Positions 10,086 through 22,088 of a stretch of 64,000 bases of DNA are shown in pieces (position 1 is the stretch's first letter; each line of letters starts with the position of its first letter). Below the pieces are notes generated by a model, which worked only from the letters and a program-made list of their open reading frames with translations, was not told the DNA's origin and made no database searches. Location: contig QAOA01008326.1 of the NCBI GenBank assembly GCA_003255065.1, forward strand, positions 212,327 to 276,326, in the 5' to 3' direction. Position numbers and translations under genes: made by a program. The DNA comes from Cercis canadensis (taxonomy: Eukaryota; Streptophyta; Magnoliopsida; Fabales; Fabaceae).

Positions 10086-11760
10086 AACTATAAGAAAAAT
10101 CGTATTTTCTCACGGACCAAATCCATGAGAAATGAGTGAAAAATTTGTGAGAAACGCTTTTTCTCACAGATTTTGTTCCGTGAGAAAAAGTAGTGTGACA
10201 AAGTCATTTACTCACGTGAAATGTCATCTATAAGAAAGTTCTCACGGATTTTATCCGTGCAAAAGAAAAAAATATCCGTGAGAAATGTCATCGAAGTCTC
10301 ACGACCGAGTCGTGAATTTTTTCATAGATTTAGTCCGTGAGAAGTGACTGAATTTTTTTTTTTAATTTTAAGTTTCTCACGGACATAATCTATGAGAAAT
10401 TTCAGGAGAAAAAATACTGAAAAAACTCTACAAAAACCATTTTTCTACTAACCCAAAACCTACATAATACAAATTAAAATCTAGCAACAGCCTAAGCAAA
10501 ACAGTAGCAAATGAATAGTTTTCAACATTAAATTTTATACAAATTAAATAATTTATACAGAAGAATCTATATAAAAGGATAATGTAAAAAAAANTAAAAA
10601 AAAAAAAAACATATATAAAAGGAATGTTTACATATTTTTAGGCTCGACTAAAGTTCCAAATCCGTGAGAAATAAGGGTCGAATAGAAAATGCAACGCCAC
10701 AAGCAATGATATGAACAAGAATTTGCAACACAAAAATGCAACACATTAGTTGACAACAAACATAAAATATCTAAAAAAAGTAACATAGAAGGAAATGCAG
10801 CTATGTAATTAACAATACATAAACACTTATGAAAAATGAGCAAGACCTGTGTAATATCAATTGTTTTCTAATACATAATTACTAAGGGGATCTTCCTCGG
10901 TTTCATTATCACTGCTATGATATTCATTTTCTTCCTCTTCCTCACCACCTTCTCCTATCTCATCATCTACATCAGTGACAATGAGTGGATTCGCCCTAGT
11001 AACAACTTCTTCTATAGCAATTAAAGTGATATCTATCAAATCTTTTTGTGTCTGATCATCATCAACAAATAATGCTCATGAACGATGTGGTTCCTCTTGG
11101 TAGGGATCATTTGGCCAGGGCATGAATTGTGAGCTTAGCATTGGTTTTCATGACATGTAATCATCCTCGCTTATTAGGAGTTGTGTGTGGATAAGGAGAG
11201 AAATAAACTTCCTCTGTTTATTGAGCTAAAATGAATGGGCCGTCCCCCTAGTATGTTCTGCTTGAGTTTACTTCCACAAATCTATATTTCAAATAACTCT
11301 TTGTCTCCTGAGATGAAGGATCATATCATTTACAATTAAATGGTACCAATCGATAACAAGGTGAATCGGTATATGCAATCTCAATGATTTCTTATAGTAC
11401 TCTATAATAGGAGGATTCGTTTTCACCATAACTAGATCCCTTCAAACAAACTCTACTATTATTTATTTTTTGACCTTGGGACTAAGCAATTGTATGAGAT
11501 TTATAACCGTTAATATTTACTTGGACCCATGACTTAACCTTTCTTAAGGGACCACAAGCCAAAGATATTAAAATCTTAACGACAATATCATTTTGAGGGT
11601 TTTGTATCTACATATAGTTAACAAAACGTTAGTGATATACTAAAACTTGTTAAATATAATTAAATATTAAAAATAGTTAGAGTTATATACAAAATGTTTA
11701 AACCATTGAGAAAATCTAATGAAAATGTACTTCTCCATTTGATCATTTGGGAGATTCTCA
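10086..11760 (-). mobile_element. CACTA (En/Spm) element, truncated copy with TNP2 C-terminus
   Basis: The left end reads AACTATAAGAAAAATCG, two mismatches from the CACTACAAGAAAAA terminus of the complete elements nearby. The usual subterminal clusters of TTTCTCACGGA / TCCGTGAGAAA follow (10110-10400). The transposase reads on the minus strand toward this end. The right terminus is absent: similarity ends at about 11760, where F-box flank U begins. The element is therefore incomplete, either deleted or cut by the duplication junction. Confidence 0.75.
10857..11760 (-). pseudogene. CACTA TNP2-type transposase, C-terminal relic
   Basis: The minus strand in one main frame, with several stops, resembles the C-terminus of plant CACTA TNP2 transposases. 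In order it shows CGPLRKVKSWVQVNINGYK (about 11560-11500), then a DUF4216-like block with VVLFNCKWYD-type residues (IIEIAYTDSP...LVPFNCK), then GPFILAQ, and an acidic tail rich in E and D ending at 10857. Stops interrupt the domain and the catalytic N-terminal part is absent, so no transposase is made. Identification is by motif recall. Confidence 0.65.
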
Positions 11761-11762
11761 TA

Positions 11763-12576
11763 CTACTTTCTTTTTTTATCATATCTATCAAAAACATTTA
11801 TAGACCATGTTTTGGTGTTTTTTCACGAAAACCTTTTTCGCAATTTCATCTCCTTTCCTTTCTTCGATTGCACAGCTTCCTCTACCTGGATCGTTTCCTG
11901 AGTGCGTAAGGTTTAGGCCAGCAGCTTCGCCATTTCATTCTGGGGAGAAGACACTAACTTAATGATCCCATGCCCAGCACATGACTTATTTGACTTGTGT
12001 TTAGAGGCAAAGTACGCATATTAAGAATACAATATTAATTCTTGGCTGCTACATTTGCTTTCTCCGTTAGTTGATGAACGACTGACCTTAAATTGTAAAT
12101 TTATGATAAATATAGGGATCAAATGGTAGAATTTAAAAAATTAGAGATTAATTTGTAGAAATTGTTTAAATAGGAGACTAAAATTATATTTTAGCCTTTA
12201 TTTTATATAATGGAGCACAATATAAATAAGTCATATTATAAAATATGCTGAAAAATATTGCAGATTTTTATAATTTAGTAAAGACAAAAATCTCAAGATG
12301 ACTCATTCTTATATAGAAAGTTATGGAGAAAGAAGAGATCCAACCCCAGGAAAAAAATGTTTTTTAATAAAAATATTGACTTAAATGCCACGTTATTACC
12401 ATGTGGATATATTTATTATCATGTAATAAATATATTAGTTATATCAACATTAAACTAATAGAATTATAATTAAAGTAATAGCAAAGTCTCAAACGCAAAT
12501 TTTAATTATTTAATGGAACCTAATTTATAAAAAAAAATTACTATAAAAACTAAATTAAAAATTAAGTCATATTTAA
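11763..12576 (+). repeat. Duplicated flank U, copy 3
   Basis: Collinear with 1057-1973 and with the flanks at 7993 and 18300. It lies directly upstream of the copy-C promoter region, as copy 1 does for copy B. It ends at the insertion site of the fold-back element (TSD CATATTTAA). The matching position near 1935-1945 upstream of B is uninterrupted. Confidence 0.75.
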
Positions 12577-13054
12577 GGTTTTTTGACACAAATATTACAT
12601 TATGTAAAAGTATTTATCCAAATATTACAAGTTTCAAACTATTTACACAAATATTACACTTTTTAAAAATTCAAAAATTAAAAAAAAAAAGATTTTCAGA
12701 CACGTGGGTCCCACCAGACACGCCGTGGGCCTCACGGCGTGTCCTACATGGACACGCTGTGAGGCCAACAGAGTGTCCCAATAAGCCAAAATTCGTCACG
12801 GGGCCCACAACACTGGAACAATGGATGAATTTTGCCTATTAGGACACGCCGTGGGCCTCACGGCGTGTCCACGTGGGACACGCCGTGGGCCTCACGGCGT
12901 GTCCACGTGGGACACGCCGTGAGACCCACGTGTCTGAATTTTTTTTTTTTTTTAATTTTTGAATTTTTAAAAAGTGTAATATTTGTGTAAATAGTTTAAA
13001 AGTTATAATATTTAAGTAAATATTTTTGTAAAATGTAATATTTGTGTCAAAAGA
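12577..13054. mobile_element. Mutator-like fold-back element with GC-rich palindrome array
   Basis: Terminal inverted repeats of at least 110 bases: GACACAAATATTACATT near the left end matches its reverse complement at the right end, and the match continues through CAAATATTACACTTTTT and the TTCAAAAATT block. A 9-bp TSD CATATTTAA flanks it at 12568-12576 and 13055-13063, the size expected of Mutator-like elements. The core is strikingly GC-rich and holds hairpins built on GACACGCCGTG / CACGGCGTGTC. Three 34-bp units start at 12842, 12876 and 12910, with degenerate ones near 12716 and 12750. No coding capacity. Confidence 0.85.
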
Positions 13055-13441
13055 CATATTTAACAACATATTTCAACACAAAAAGAAATAAAAGTTTTCG
13101 GTTTCTCACAAATATCTGTCTGGTATCTACTATCTAGAGCTCTTACTTTACTTTTCCTCTCACACAAGGCCATAGTACTGAAAGTGAGTGAGATCACGCA
13201 CCCTCTTCTTGAAGTCTTGAACTATTTGATCACACTATCAAGAAACCAGAGCAGCGACGCCCCGGTTCTGCTTCTTGAAGAGCTTCTTGTTCTTGGAGCA
13301 ACGATGGGGGTTAGAGTTTGGCCTTGAACAGAGAACAACTGGGAAGTGAAGAAAGAAACAGAAGCACAAGAACAAAGTAGCAGAACCAAACACTAAAATT
13401 AGGATAGAGATTACATTATTACTTTCTGCTCTGTAGGAAAA
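13055..13441 (+). promoter_or_regulatory. 5' leader / promoter region of F-box gene C
   Basis: The block at about 13240-13441 is conserved upstream of copies B and D and inverted upstream of A. It ends two bases before the start codon context AAAATGGCGG. It probably contains the transcription start and 5' UTR, but no unambiguous TATA box could be assigned. Confidence 0.45.
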
Positions 13442-16400
13442 ATGGCGGAATTGGGAACTTCGGGTAGAAATCCACCAAAATTTGCTGAGGCAGAAGAAAA
13501 TGTAGCAGCAATCGACTTGATTAGCTCACTACCTGAGTCATTGCTATGCGAAATCCTTTCCTTTCTTCCAACCAAGGAGGCTGTTGCCACAAGCATTTTG
13601 TCAAAGAGGTGGAGATCACTGTGGACTCTTGTCCCAGATATTGACCTCAGGGAGGACTCTCTCGGACGTGGAACTTATGAGAACCCTACGAATTTTGCCC
13701 ATATTGTGAGTAGCATCTTAACTCAACGCAAAACAAAAAGGGTCAGAAAATTTCGTCTCTCTTGTCGTGGCTATAATTGTGAGGAATTCCATGTGAAGGA
13801 ATGGGTTTCCGTTGCTATAGCCGGCAACGTTGAGCAAATGGATCTTTCTGTTCCCACATATGAAACTATTGATTTGCCGCGGTTAAGCATTTCCACTTGC
13901 CAAAGAATTGTGGTTTTGAAACTATATGGAATCACTCTAGATATTTCTACAGCCGTTCATTTTCCCAAGCTCAAGACTTTGGCACTCAACTCACCTGTAA
14001 ATGATGGTATTCTTAAGTGGGTTAACTCTGCCTGTCCTGTTCTTGAAGATTTTTCTGCACTTATAGATTTTGAATTCCCAATCAAAATCTTCATGGCTTC
14101 CTTGAAGAAGTTATATCTCTATTTCTTATTTTCGGTGAATGAAATCGAAATAAACACCCCATCTCTTGAGCGTCTTATTTTAGCAGGTAGTAACATGCCA
14201 GACTTTTCAGGTGGGGAGTTGCAAAATGTTGTTGAAGCAAATTTGGTTTGGGGTCAAAACTCTGATGACAATGCAGTCAAGCTTCTAAAAGCGCTTGATG
14301 GAGTTCAATCTTTGATTTTGGGCTGCAATGAGGTGATGTGCTTGTTGATGGATAGTTGGATAAAATATTAGTTATTGCTTGTAATAGTTATATATTATCT
14401 TCATTTCCATTGTTTTGTATGGTTGGTATACTTTGTGGAATTGTATATTATTGTTTGTAAATGCTTTGCTGGTTGTTTTACACTTGCAGGGTGTACCTAC
14501 TGATCCTAATCTAGATATTCCGGAGTTTTCCAATTTAATTCGTTTGAAGCTTGATCTTGAATCATTGGACACAAATTTCCTGTTGAATATGCTTCAAAAA
14601 TGCCATAAGCTTGAAGTTCTTGTCATTTATAAGGTTTGTTCATTTCCAACATTTGGTTTTGGCCTATGTATTCTTTGTGTTTTATACTTTTTGTGTTTCA
14701 TGGTATTGGTTTTGGATTTGATGGTATACATGGCTGGTTAGGTGACATGAGTGAGAATAATAATATAATGGGTTTTTGGCTGAAATTTTTTTCATCTATT
14801 CATTGATACTTTCAAGAGTACAAGTTTGGTATTTGTAGACCATTTCGAAGGCCTAACTCAATCACAAAATTTCTTTTCAAGAGACATAGATGGAAGCGAC
14901 CATTTTTGTTTTGACTTAATTTGAGCTTGTAGATGATCATATGTCAATTGTCACCATGTGGACCTATCCACATTCTGACATTTCAAAGCATTCTAGCCCA
15001 AGTGGCATAAGAGCCATTTTTATAGTAGTGACAAATTGCCCCTTATTTTGTATTGCTATATTTAGTTTTGACACCAATAACTCCTTTGGCTTCAAGTTTT
15101 TTACTTTTCTCATCATGAAGAGCAACTTGGGATTTTTAAATTTTTCATTCAAATTTAGAAAGCAACATTTGTTCCTTGTTATGTGGTTTGAACAAGCACT
15201 ATATGAATACCAAACATCCCTTGATTCTTGATGAGAATTAAGAATGATAAGAACAAAACATTTCATCAAGGGATTCATTTCTTTCAGATTAGTGTCTTTA
15301 TTTTTCTGATACCGACCATCTTTTCAAAATGTGTTTGCTATTTGCACCTCACCTCTTCACTGCAATTGTTTGTTTCATGACAAATTTTCTTGAGTATACT
15401 GCAATAGAAGCTAGATTTTCTTCTTTTGCTCCCTTGACTTTTACAATTTCCTCTCCCCCTACCACAGTTATTAAATACTCCTACCTTTCAAGAGGTTTGG
15501 TCATGTCTTTCATTCTTTCTATCTCCATCATTTTTTGAGTTATTTAATGTAGATTGGAAAGCTTTCTCTAGTGGTTGCTCAAATCTTTCCATTCTATCCT
15601 CGTCAAAGCCCATAAATTCCACTAGAGTAAATTGTTCAATAGCAGCCAGCTCATGATCTAATTTGGTAAGAAGGCTTCTTAAAACTTTCTTTTTGGGGTA
15701 ATTTCTTGTCTTGTGTCCTGACTCCATAACTTCTAATTTGCTTAATTATAAATAAGACACAAGAGTGGAATGCTTTAATTAAATTTCCCTCCTTTGTTAA
15801 TAACGTATCAAATTACATTGTTGGAGCTCTTGCGTTCATTTTCAAAAACTTTCTGTGCCTCCTTTGATATCATTGCATTCATGATTTTTTTTTGAAACAT
15901 GGCCTTTTCTTATTTTTTTTTTGTATTCTTTTTCCCTTGTTGCTGTCCATGATTCTAATTCTTCTTGATTGGCTGTTTCTTGAAAACCTTCTTCTACCAA
16001 ATCCAACTAGTCTTCTGACATGAATAATGTCTTCATTTGAATGCTCCAAAAATTAATATGCTTTTCCTTCAAATATTGGGATTGTAATTTGGGGTAATCA
16101 AAGTGATTGGGCTAGTGGATGATGTTGAGGGCATGTGGTTGACTTTGGGTTCCTCAATGGTGCTATGATGGCTGGGATTTTGGGCTAGAGAGTGGCTGGA
16201 TTATGTGTTATGCTTGCTGGTTAACTGACGTGAGGTAGAGTGATATAATGGGTATTTTTCTGAATGGTTATTTCTTCTATTCATTGGTACATTCAAGAGT
16301 ACAATTTTGGTATTATAGAATATTTTTACTGCCTAGCTTAACTGATCTACATCTTCCTGATCTTTCTTGATTTTTCTTACATTTACATGAGATATTTTAC

Positions 16401-16862
16401 CTCAGCACCATCATGCTATCTTCTTATTTTTAACTCCTATTAATTACTACTTTGTTTATTGATACTTCTTGCAGCATATTTAATAGACATAGAGTTTTTA
16501 CTGCTCGTTAATTACATGCAACATTTTTTTTATATAAACTTCTAACACTTTGCTTGCATATATGAAACTGTTGTGTTGTTTGTTGTCAGGTAGAATTTGG
16601 TGCTGAAGAGCTAAATTGGATAGAGCCAACAAGTGTTCCTATTTGTGTTTCTTCACAACTGACTGTGTTTGAATTTAGAGGTTCTAAAGGCTTAGAAAAT
16701 GAGCTAAATTTCATGGCATATATTCTAAAGAATGCAAGTTTTCTGCAGACAGTAACAATTAATACAGCTAAAAATTTGAATTCAGAGGCAAAGCTCCACC
16801 TTTTCAAAGAATTGTCCAAGTTACCGAGGGGCTCTGATACGTGTGAACTTGCATTTGATTGA
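13442..16862 (+). CDS. F-box/LRR/FBD protein (copy C, intact)
   Basis: Three exons: 13442-14332 (297 codons), 14490-14633 (48) and 16590-16862 (90 plus stop), joined at GT-AG introns all in phase 0; predicted 435 residues, normal for this plant family. An F-box near residues 20-68 (LPESLLCEILSFLPTKEAV..., RWRSLW) should bind SKP1. The middle is leucine-rich (FHVKEWVSVAIAGNVEQMDL, FPKLKTLAL). The C-terminal exon is an FBD domain (NWIEPTSVPICV, FMAYILKNASFLQTVTI). Known family role: substrate receptor of SCF ubiquitin ligases; this member's substrate is unknown. The start ATG is in the same context in copies A, B and D. Intron 2 (1956 bp) contains an antisense copia relic. It is the only uninterrupted copy of the four here. 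Reading through intron 1 would give a 309-residue form lacking FBD. Confidence 0.88.
14940..16045 (-). mobile_element. Decayed antisense Ty1-copia gag/protease fragment in intron 2 of gene C
   Basis: On the minus strand: DLVEEGFQETANQEELESW near 15990-16040, then a gag segment (15727-15488) with KVLRSLLTKLDHELAAIEQ and LEKAFQSTLNNSK, then the protease-start motif YSACSNHITRNK (near 15200). The order and orientation are those of a copia gag-pol. Stops and frameshifts break it, and the integrase, RT and both LTRs are missing. It is shared with copies B and D at the same intron position. It is spliced out of the F-box mRNA. Confidence 0.75.
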
Positions 16863-17834
16863 GATATATTTCATGTGGTATGCAATATCACCTTTTCTCT
16901 TGTGAGTGGCTTACTTAAGGAAATATATCTGAACTAGTGTCCTTTGTATAAGTAGCTATGATTTGTGCTTAGATAAGCCACTACATATTTTTAAAGCATC
17001 TGTGTCCTTGCAAGATGTGTTGAGATTCGGAAGATATATTTTTAAAGAAAATTATCATGCCTGGATGTCTTGTAAATTGAATGAAAAGCTATTTATTCTT
17101 ATCTCACATATGATTTGTCATATTTGTATTTTACTTATATAAATATGTGATATCATGGACTCATGATTTTGTTCATTGGGGCATAATTGCTTGTAAGACT
17201 TCTAAGTACTAAATAGGTTTCTTTTACCTAGTCAAAACCTTTTTTGGTAGTTTTTTTTTTTTTTTCTTATGAAAATAAGTTAGAGAATTTATATTCTGAA
17301 GTTGCTGGCAATTGCAAATGGTGCCAAGCTATATAACAGTACAATGGGCAAAAACAAAAAGATATAACAGTACTACTTCTATATTCTCTGAAAAGGAAAT
17401 ATTTTATTCTTAGCCTTTTGCTTTCTATATGATGTTTTCAGGAAATTCCTTTCCTACATTACATGGAAGCCTATCTATCTTGGGCATGCACATATAAGCA
17501 GCAGGTTGACAGGATTGAGTTAATATGCAGAGGCATCTCTACATTTTCTGTAACTGCTTGTCTATATTTGTTTCTTGTGTTTTTCTGTTTTTGGAAAAAT
17601 TGATGATACAAAATAAAGGCAGCTACAGTAGACTATGTTCTGGTGTACTACTTTTTGGCAAAGAAGGCATGACCAGTAATGTGAGATATTGAAGGTAATC
17701 CTAAACTTGTGGACTTTTATTATTGGTTTTTCACTCTACTGTTGCATGTCCTGCACTTGGGCATATTTATGATCTGCATTTTTAGCTTCACGTTTGCATA
17801 TTTTTGTTTTTGACTTCTATTCTCGAGTCTTCAG
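16863..17834 (+). repeat. 3' flank of F-box gene C, shared with B
   Basis: Collinear with about 5982-6337 and 7153-7800 downstream of copy B, without B's solo LTR. It likely includes the 3' UTR. No other gene is recognised. Confidence 0.6.
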
Positions 17835-18290
17835 TTGATAATTCATCTTCTTCCTCCCTCCCCTTTCCTCCTGTTCTCGGCCACCATGGGAGCATCCATA
17901 AGAAACTCCCTCACAGTCAAATCCCATCCCCTAATCCTCTTCCTCACACCCCTTATCCTCATTAATCGGGAATCCATTTTAGCTTCTCCATCACCATCAC
18001 CATCTTGTTCTCCTCCAATTCATACTCTACTGTCGTCTCCTTCATCACTATCACCGCCGCCGCCATCACCACCGCAACAACTGAACAACATAACATGGGG
18101 TGAAGAGACTCCACCTCCGGCTCCGAATTTGGCTCTCCCATCTTGATGAAAACTGTCCGGAAATGATACAAATGTTTCCCAGTACCCGCTGAAGGGCTCT
18201 ACAAACCCAGTGGTGAAGGCCATGGAGACCTTAAGGTGAAAGCACCATGACTTCTCATGCACTTGGTCCTAACAACCATAGTTAGTGGGC
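17835..18290. other. Copy-C-specific insertion with Ser/Pro-rich open frame
   Basis: Copies B and C match on both sides (TCTTCAGTTG on the left, AAATCCATATTATAC / AAATCCATATATAC on the right), but C carries about 450 extra bases. The insert has higher GC than its flanks. It holds a plus-strand frame (17835-18146) with a hydrophobic stretch followed by a Ser/Pro-rich segment, and an overlapping minus-strand frame. CCGCCGCCGCCATCACC and similar triplet runs are present. It may be a captured gene fragment; I recognise no family and no TSD. Confidence 0.35.
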
Positions 18291-18299
18291 TCAACTGCT

Positions 18300-18967
18300 A
18301 TAAAATCCATATATACTTTCTTCCATTTTTTTTTTTGGCTAAAAGTTGGTGTTTTACATTCCAAAATCATAATTATCAGAAACATTTATAGACCACGTTT
18401 TGGTGTTTTTTCACGATTTCGTCTGCCTTCCTTTCTTCGATTTGCACAGCTTCCTCTACCTGGATCGTTTCCTGCGTGCGTAAGGTTTAGGCCAACACCT
18501 TGTCCATTTCATTTGGGGGAGAAGACACTAACTAAGTAATCCCGTGCCCCAGCATGACTCATTTAAATTGGGTTCAGAGGCAAAATTACTCATCTAGGCA
18601 ATCAGATGGCATATTAAGACTAAAATAATACTTTTTTGCTGCCAGGTTAGCTATTGCCCTTACAATTGTAAATTTATGCTAAATAAAAGGATTAAGACTA
18701 ATTCCTAGGAATTATGTAAATAGGGCACCCAAATTGTATTTAAGTCTTAATTTTATTTTTATACAATGGAGCACAATGTAAAGAGGTTATATTACAAAAA
18801 AAAAGTTAAAATATATTGTAGATCCCTATAGTTTGGTAGAGATAAGAATCTCTAGATGGCTCATTCTTAAACGGAAAAATAGAGAAAGAAGAGATGAAAC
18901 CTAGGAGGAAGATTTTTTTCTAATAAAAAATTGACTTAAATGTTAGGTTAGCACCATATAAATATAT
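18300..18967 (+). repeat. Duplicated flank U, copy 4
   Basis: Same block as at 1057, 7993 and 11763 (TATAGACCACGTTTTGGTG; CAGCTTCCTCTACCTGGATC). It runs to 18967, where a retroposed segment plus CACTA element interrupt it. The block resumes at about 23193 (TATATAAATATATTTTATTG, then AATCAAGATGTTAATCAC). Confidence 0.75.
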
Positions 18968-20014
18968 ATATTTTCTTTTATCAGAAATGTAACTTTATTA
19001 CATTAAGCTAATCGGCACTTACACAACAACAAATAACACCATATGAAATTTTGAATACAATATTTTCTGAAATTCAAAAAGTTAATACTCCAAAATAAAC
19101 TTTTATATTTTTCTCCCTGTACTAAAAAGTTAATAAAGGTATGGCTCCATATCTTAGCAAAATAGAGGACAATAACAATTGACAACAAAACATCTTTAAT
19201 GACGAAGAAACCACCAAATGTGTTGCAGCGAGGTTAAACACTCGGTTTACCTGAAGTATTATCTTTACTTAACACATGAAATATGACATGAAAATTTCAA
19301 GATTGATCTCCTAAGAAAACAATGTCAATTTGATGGATTAATCTTCTAGAACACCAAATATGCCTTTGAACAGGGAGAGTGTATAAAACACAACAGATAA
19401 GTTTGAACAATTTATTGAAAACCAAAAGACCTAAAAAAATACAAACAATTGAATAAAATAGACGGATAGGGCTACCGCCGCAAAAAGTGGCGGTGGTAGC
19501 CCCAAAGTGGTGCATAAGAAAAGGAACAAGATAAGAAACGAAAACCTTACAAGAAGGAAAAAAGGAGAAACAAGAAAAGGGCCAAACTTAGCAGAAAAGG
19601 CTGCACCTAAGGGCAGTAGAGAAGCCGCACTACAAGGAAAAAGGTTTTTTTTCATGGACAAAATCCGTGAGAAAACAACCAAAAATCTGTCAGAAACATG
19701 TTTCTCACGGATATTAGGATGCGAGAAAAACCTGCGTGACAAACAAAATTTCTCACAAAATTTAGTTTCATGAGAAATTTTCTTACAGAGTTTATCATGA
19801 AATTTCTCACGGATTTTTTTTCCATGATACAATTCACAAATGTGTAATTTCGTTTCATAAATGTGTAATTTTTTTAAAATAATTAATTACTAGTTTCAAT
19901 TAAATGTGTTATTCATAAAAACCACTAAATTTTGTTAATGAAATGTAATTACAATTTATAAATGTTATACAATGAAAGAAAAAAAAAAGTACACTACAAT
20001 ATAAACACTAAACC

Positions 20015-21640
20015 CTAATCTCTTATGTTGTCGTCGTCTCTCAAGTCTTCAGTTGAGTCATCATCATCGTCAGCTGGAGGCTGTGGGGCCGCATCAGAGG
20101 TCCCATTATGAGCCTGCTGTAATAGTTGTGATAACATCGTAGCCAGTTGCTCTGTCGACGTGTTGGATCCCTTAAGAGCTTAGACCAACGGCACCAGCTA
20201 GCGGAGCTCCTAAATCTCCTCTAACATGGCAGCCATCTAGGACTAAACGTATGACATCTAGGAGGTGTTGGGTCAGAGGGCTGGGAGCTTTGTCCATCGG
20301 CCGAGTCCAACAAGCTGGCCTCAAAACCAATGCCATAAATCTAACCCTTCTTGTTCTTCCCGCCAACGACATTGAGTCATATCTCATTGTCATTGACAGG
20401 AGACAAAAAGGACTGGGCCTAGTTGTTAGACCAACGCCTCTTATACTCAATCTACATAGATAAAAGCATAAAGTTAATAAGAAATAATAAACTTTTAATT
20501 AAGATTTTTAAATCTCTTAAACAACTTCCAGTTTACTTACATAAGTAGACTAAGCCCGTGGATGGACCCAACCCTTTTAGCACTATGTTGGAGGTGACGA
20601 AAGACCTCTGATGAGTATGGCTCTCTCCCCAACTCCTTCGTCTACAAAAAAAAAAAAAATTGTTAGTAAATAGAAATAATTTAATTTTTAAACATATCTT
20701 AAATGAAAGAAGGTTTTTAAATAAAAAACTTACCAGCCTCCTCTTATGTTCGGAGACAGTGATCGAACCGCCCTTGTGGTAGGCCTCACCTTGATCTAAG
20801 GAGTGGTTTTTCTTGTTCTACTCCGAGAATGCCCTGTACTCTTCAGAGGCTCATTTAATTCTCAAGACCCCCAACAGAGAAGGCAATAACCAATCGCTCT
20901 TCGACTTCCTTTTCTTGATGTCTCAAAAGGAGGCGTGAATGTTATTGCTGCACTTTGTTAGCAAGATCTTATGAATCTAGCTCTCAAACTGCGGGTCCCA
21001 TATACATCTCCTTTGTATTAGAAAACAGAATCTCAAGGTTAGTAAAATTGAAATTAAGTTGGCTTAAAATAAAATAAAATTAATAAAGTTGAAATTATTG
21101 CTTTGAACTCTGTCTACCAGAGTTCCTTCACTTCATTAAGAACAGAGGTGAGATCGATTCAGTCGCCCTCATATTTCGACTTATAGATAGTTAAAAGAAT
21201 GTTAACAGGCTCCTTAGACAAAAGAAAGCTGAACAAAAAAAATAAATTCTAATCAATCAGAAATAATAAACTTAAAACGATAAAAAAAAAATGAAAAACT
21301 AGGTATTGGAAAATACTTACTCCTTCTTCCAGTATGACCAGATCCACATCTGACCATCAGCCGCTTAGGAGCCGGGCAATGAAGACTCTAAAATACTCGA
21401 AGTGGCATGCGATGACCCTACAGCCACCGACACTATGGATCTCGGAGTAAGGGCTCTTGATTAGTTCCCCTCATGTGTCACACTGGGCGATAGTATCTGC
21501 GCCAACCCCGAGCTCGACATATACAAGGACACGACTAGGTAAGTCTGAGAAGGCCGAGCCACAACCTTGCCCTTTGTCCCTTATAGAGGGCTCCGATGTT
21601 GGATATGACCGTCGATGATAGTTTGGCATTTGTCATACAA
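20015..21640 (-). pseudogene. Degenerate CACTA-encoded ORF (Transposase_24-like)
   Basis: Minus-strand fragments in changing frames. Near 20740-20870 is SEEYRAFSE followed by NKKNHSLDQGEAYHKGGSI and SEHKRRL, resembling the conserved block of the second ORF of plant CACTA elements. It ends with an acidic tail (PPADDDDDSTEDLRDDD) and a stop at 20017-20015. Many stops lie between. A closely related tail occurs on the plus strand at 29831-29914 in the other CACTA element. No functional protein is expected. Confidence 0.6.
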
Positions 21641-21697
21641 AAACAATATTAATAATGCAATTATGTATACAATAAAATTGATCATCCTAAATTTTCA

Positions 21698-22088
21698 TAA
21701 CCCAAACCCTAAACTTAAACCCTAAATCCTAAATCTTAACCCCTTAATTTTCATAACTCTAACCCCTACACCCTTACATTTTCATAACCTTAACCCTAAA
21801 TCCTAACCCTAGAACATTTACATCCTAAATCCTGAATCCTAAACTTTAAACCCTAAAATACTAACCCTTAAACCCTAACCCCAAAACCCCTAAACACCAA
21901 ACCTTACTCCCAAATCCTAATGTGTTAACCCTAAACCCCTAAAACCATTAACCCTTAAACACTAAAAAAACTAAACACTACCCCTTAAACCCTAAACCCA
22001 AAACCCCAAAACCCTCAAATGCCAAACCCTAACCCCTTAACCCTAAATCCCTAAATATAACCACTAAACATTAACCCTAAACCATAAA
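21698..22088. repeat. Degenerate telomere-like (CCCTAAA) tract
   Basis: Dozens of AACCCTAAA, ACCCTAAATCC and CCTTAAACCCTAAACCC variants stand close together over about 390 bases on this strand. That is the plant telomere repeat with heavy degeneration. It lies wholly inside the 19628-23157 CACTA element, so it is an interstitial tract rather than a chromosome end. Confidence 0.85.

Noticed and set aside
12842..12935. CRISPR-like array of palindromic repeats
   Set aside because: Repeats are contiguous without unique spacers, inside a TIR-bounded transposon in a plant genome.
12839..13069. Minus-strand frame with Arg/His/Thr-rich tail
   Set aside because: Translation of the palindromic repeats of the fold-back element.
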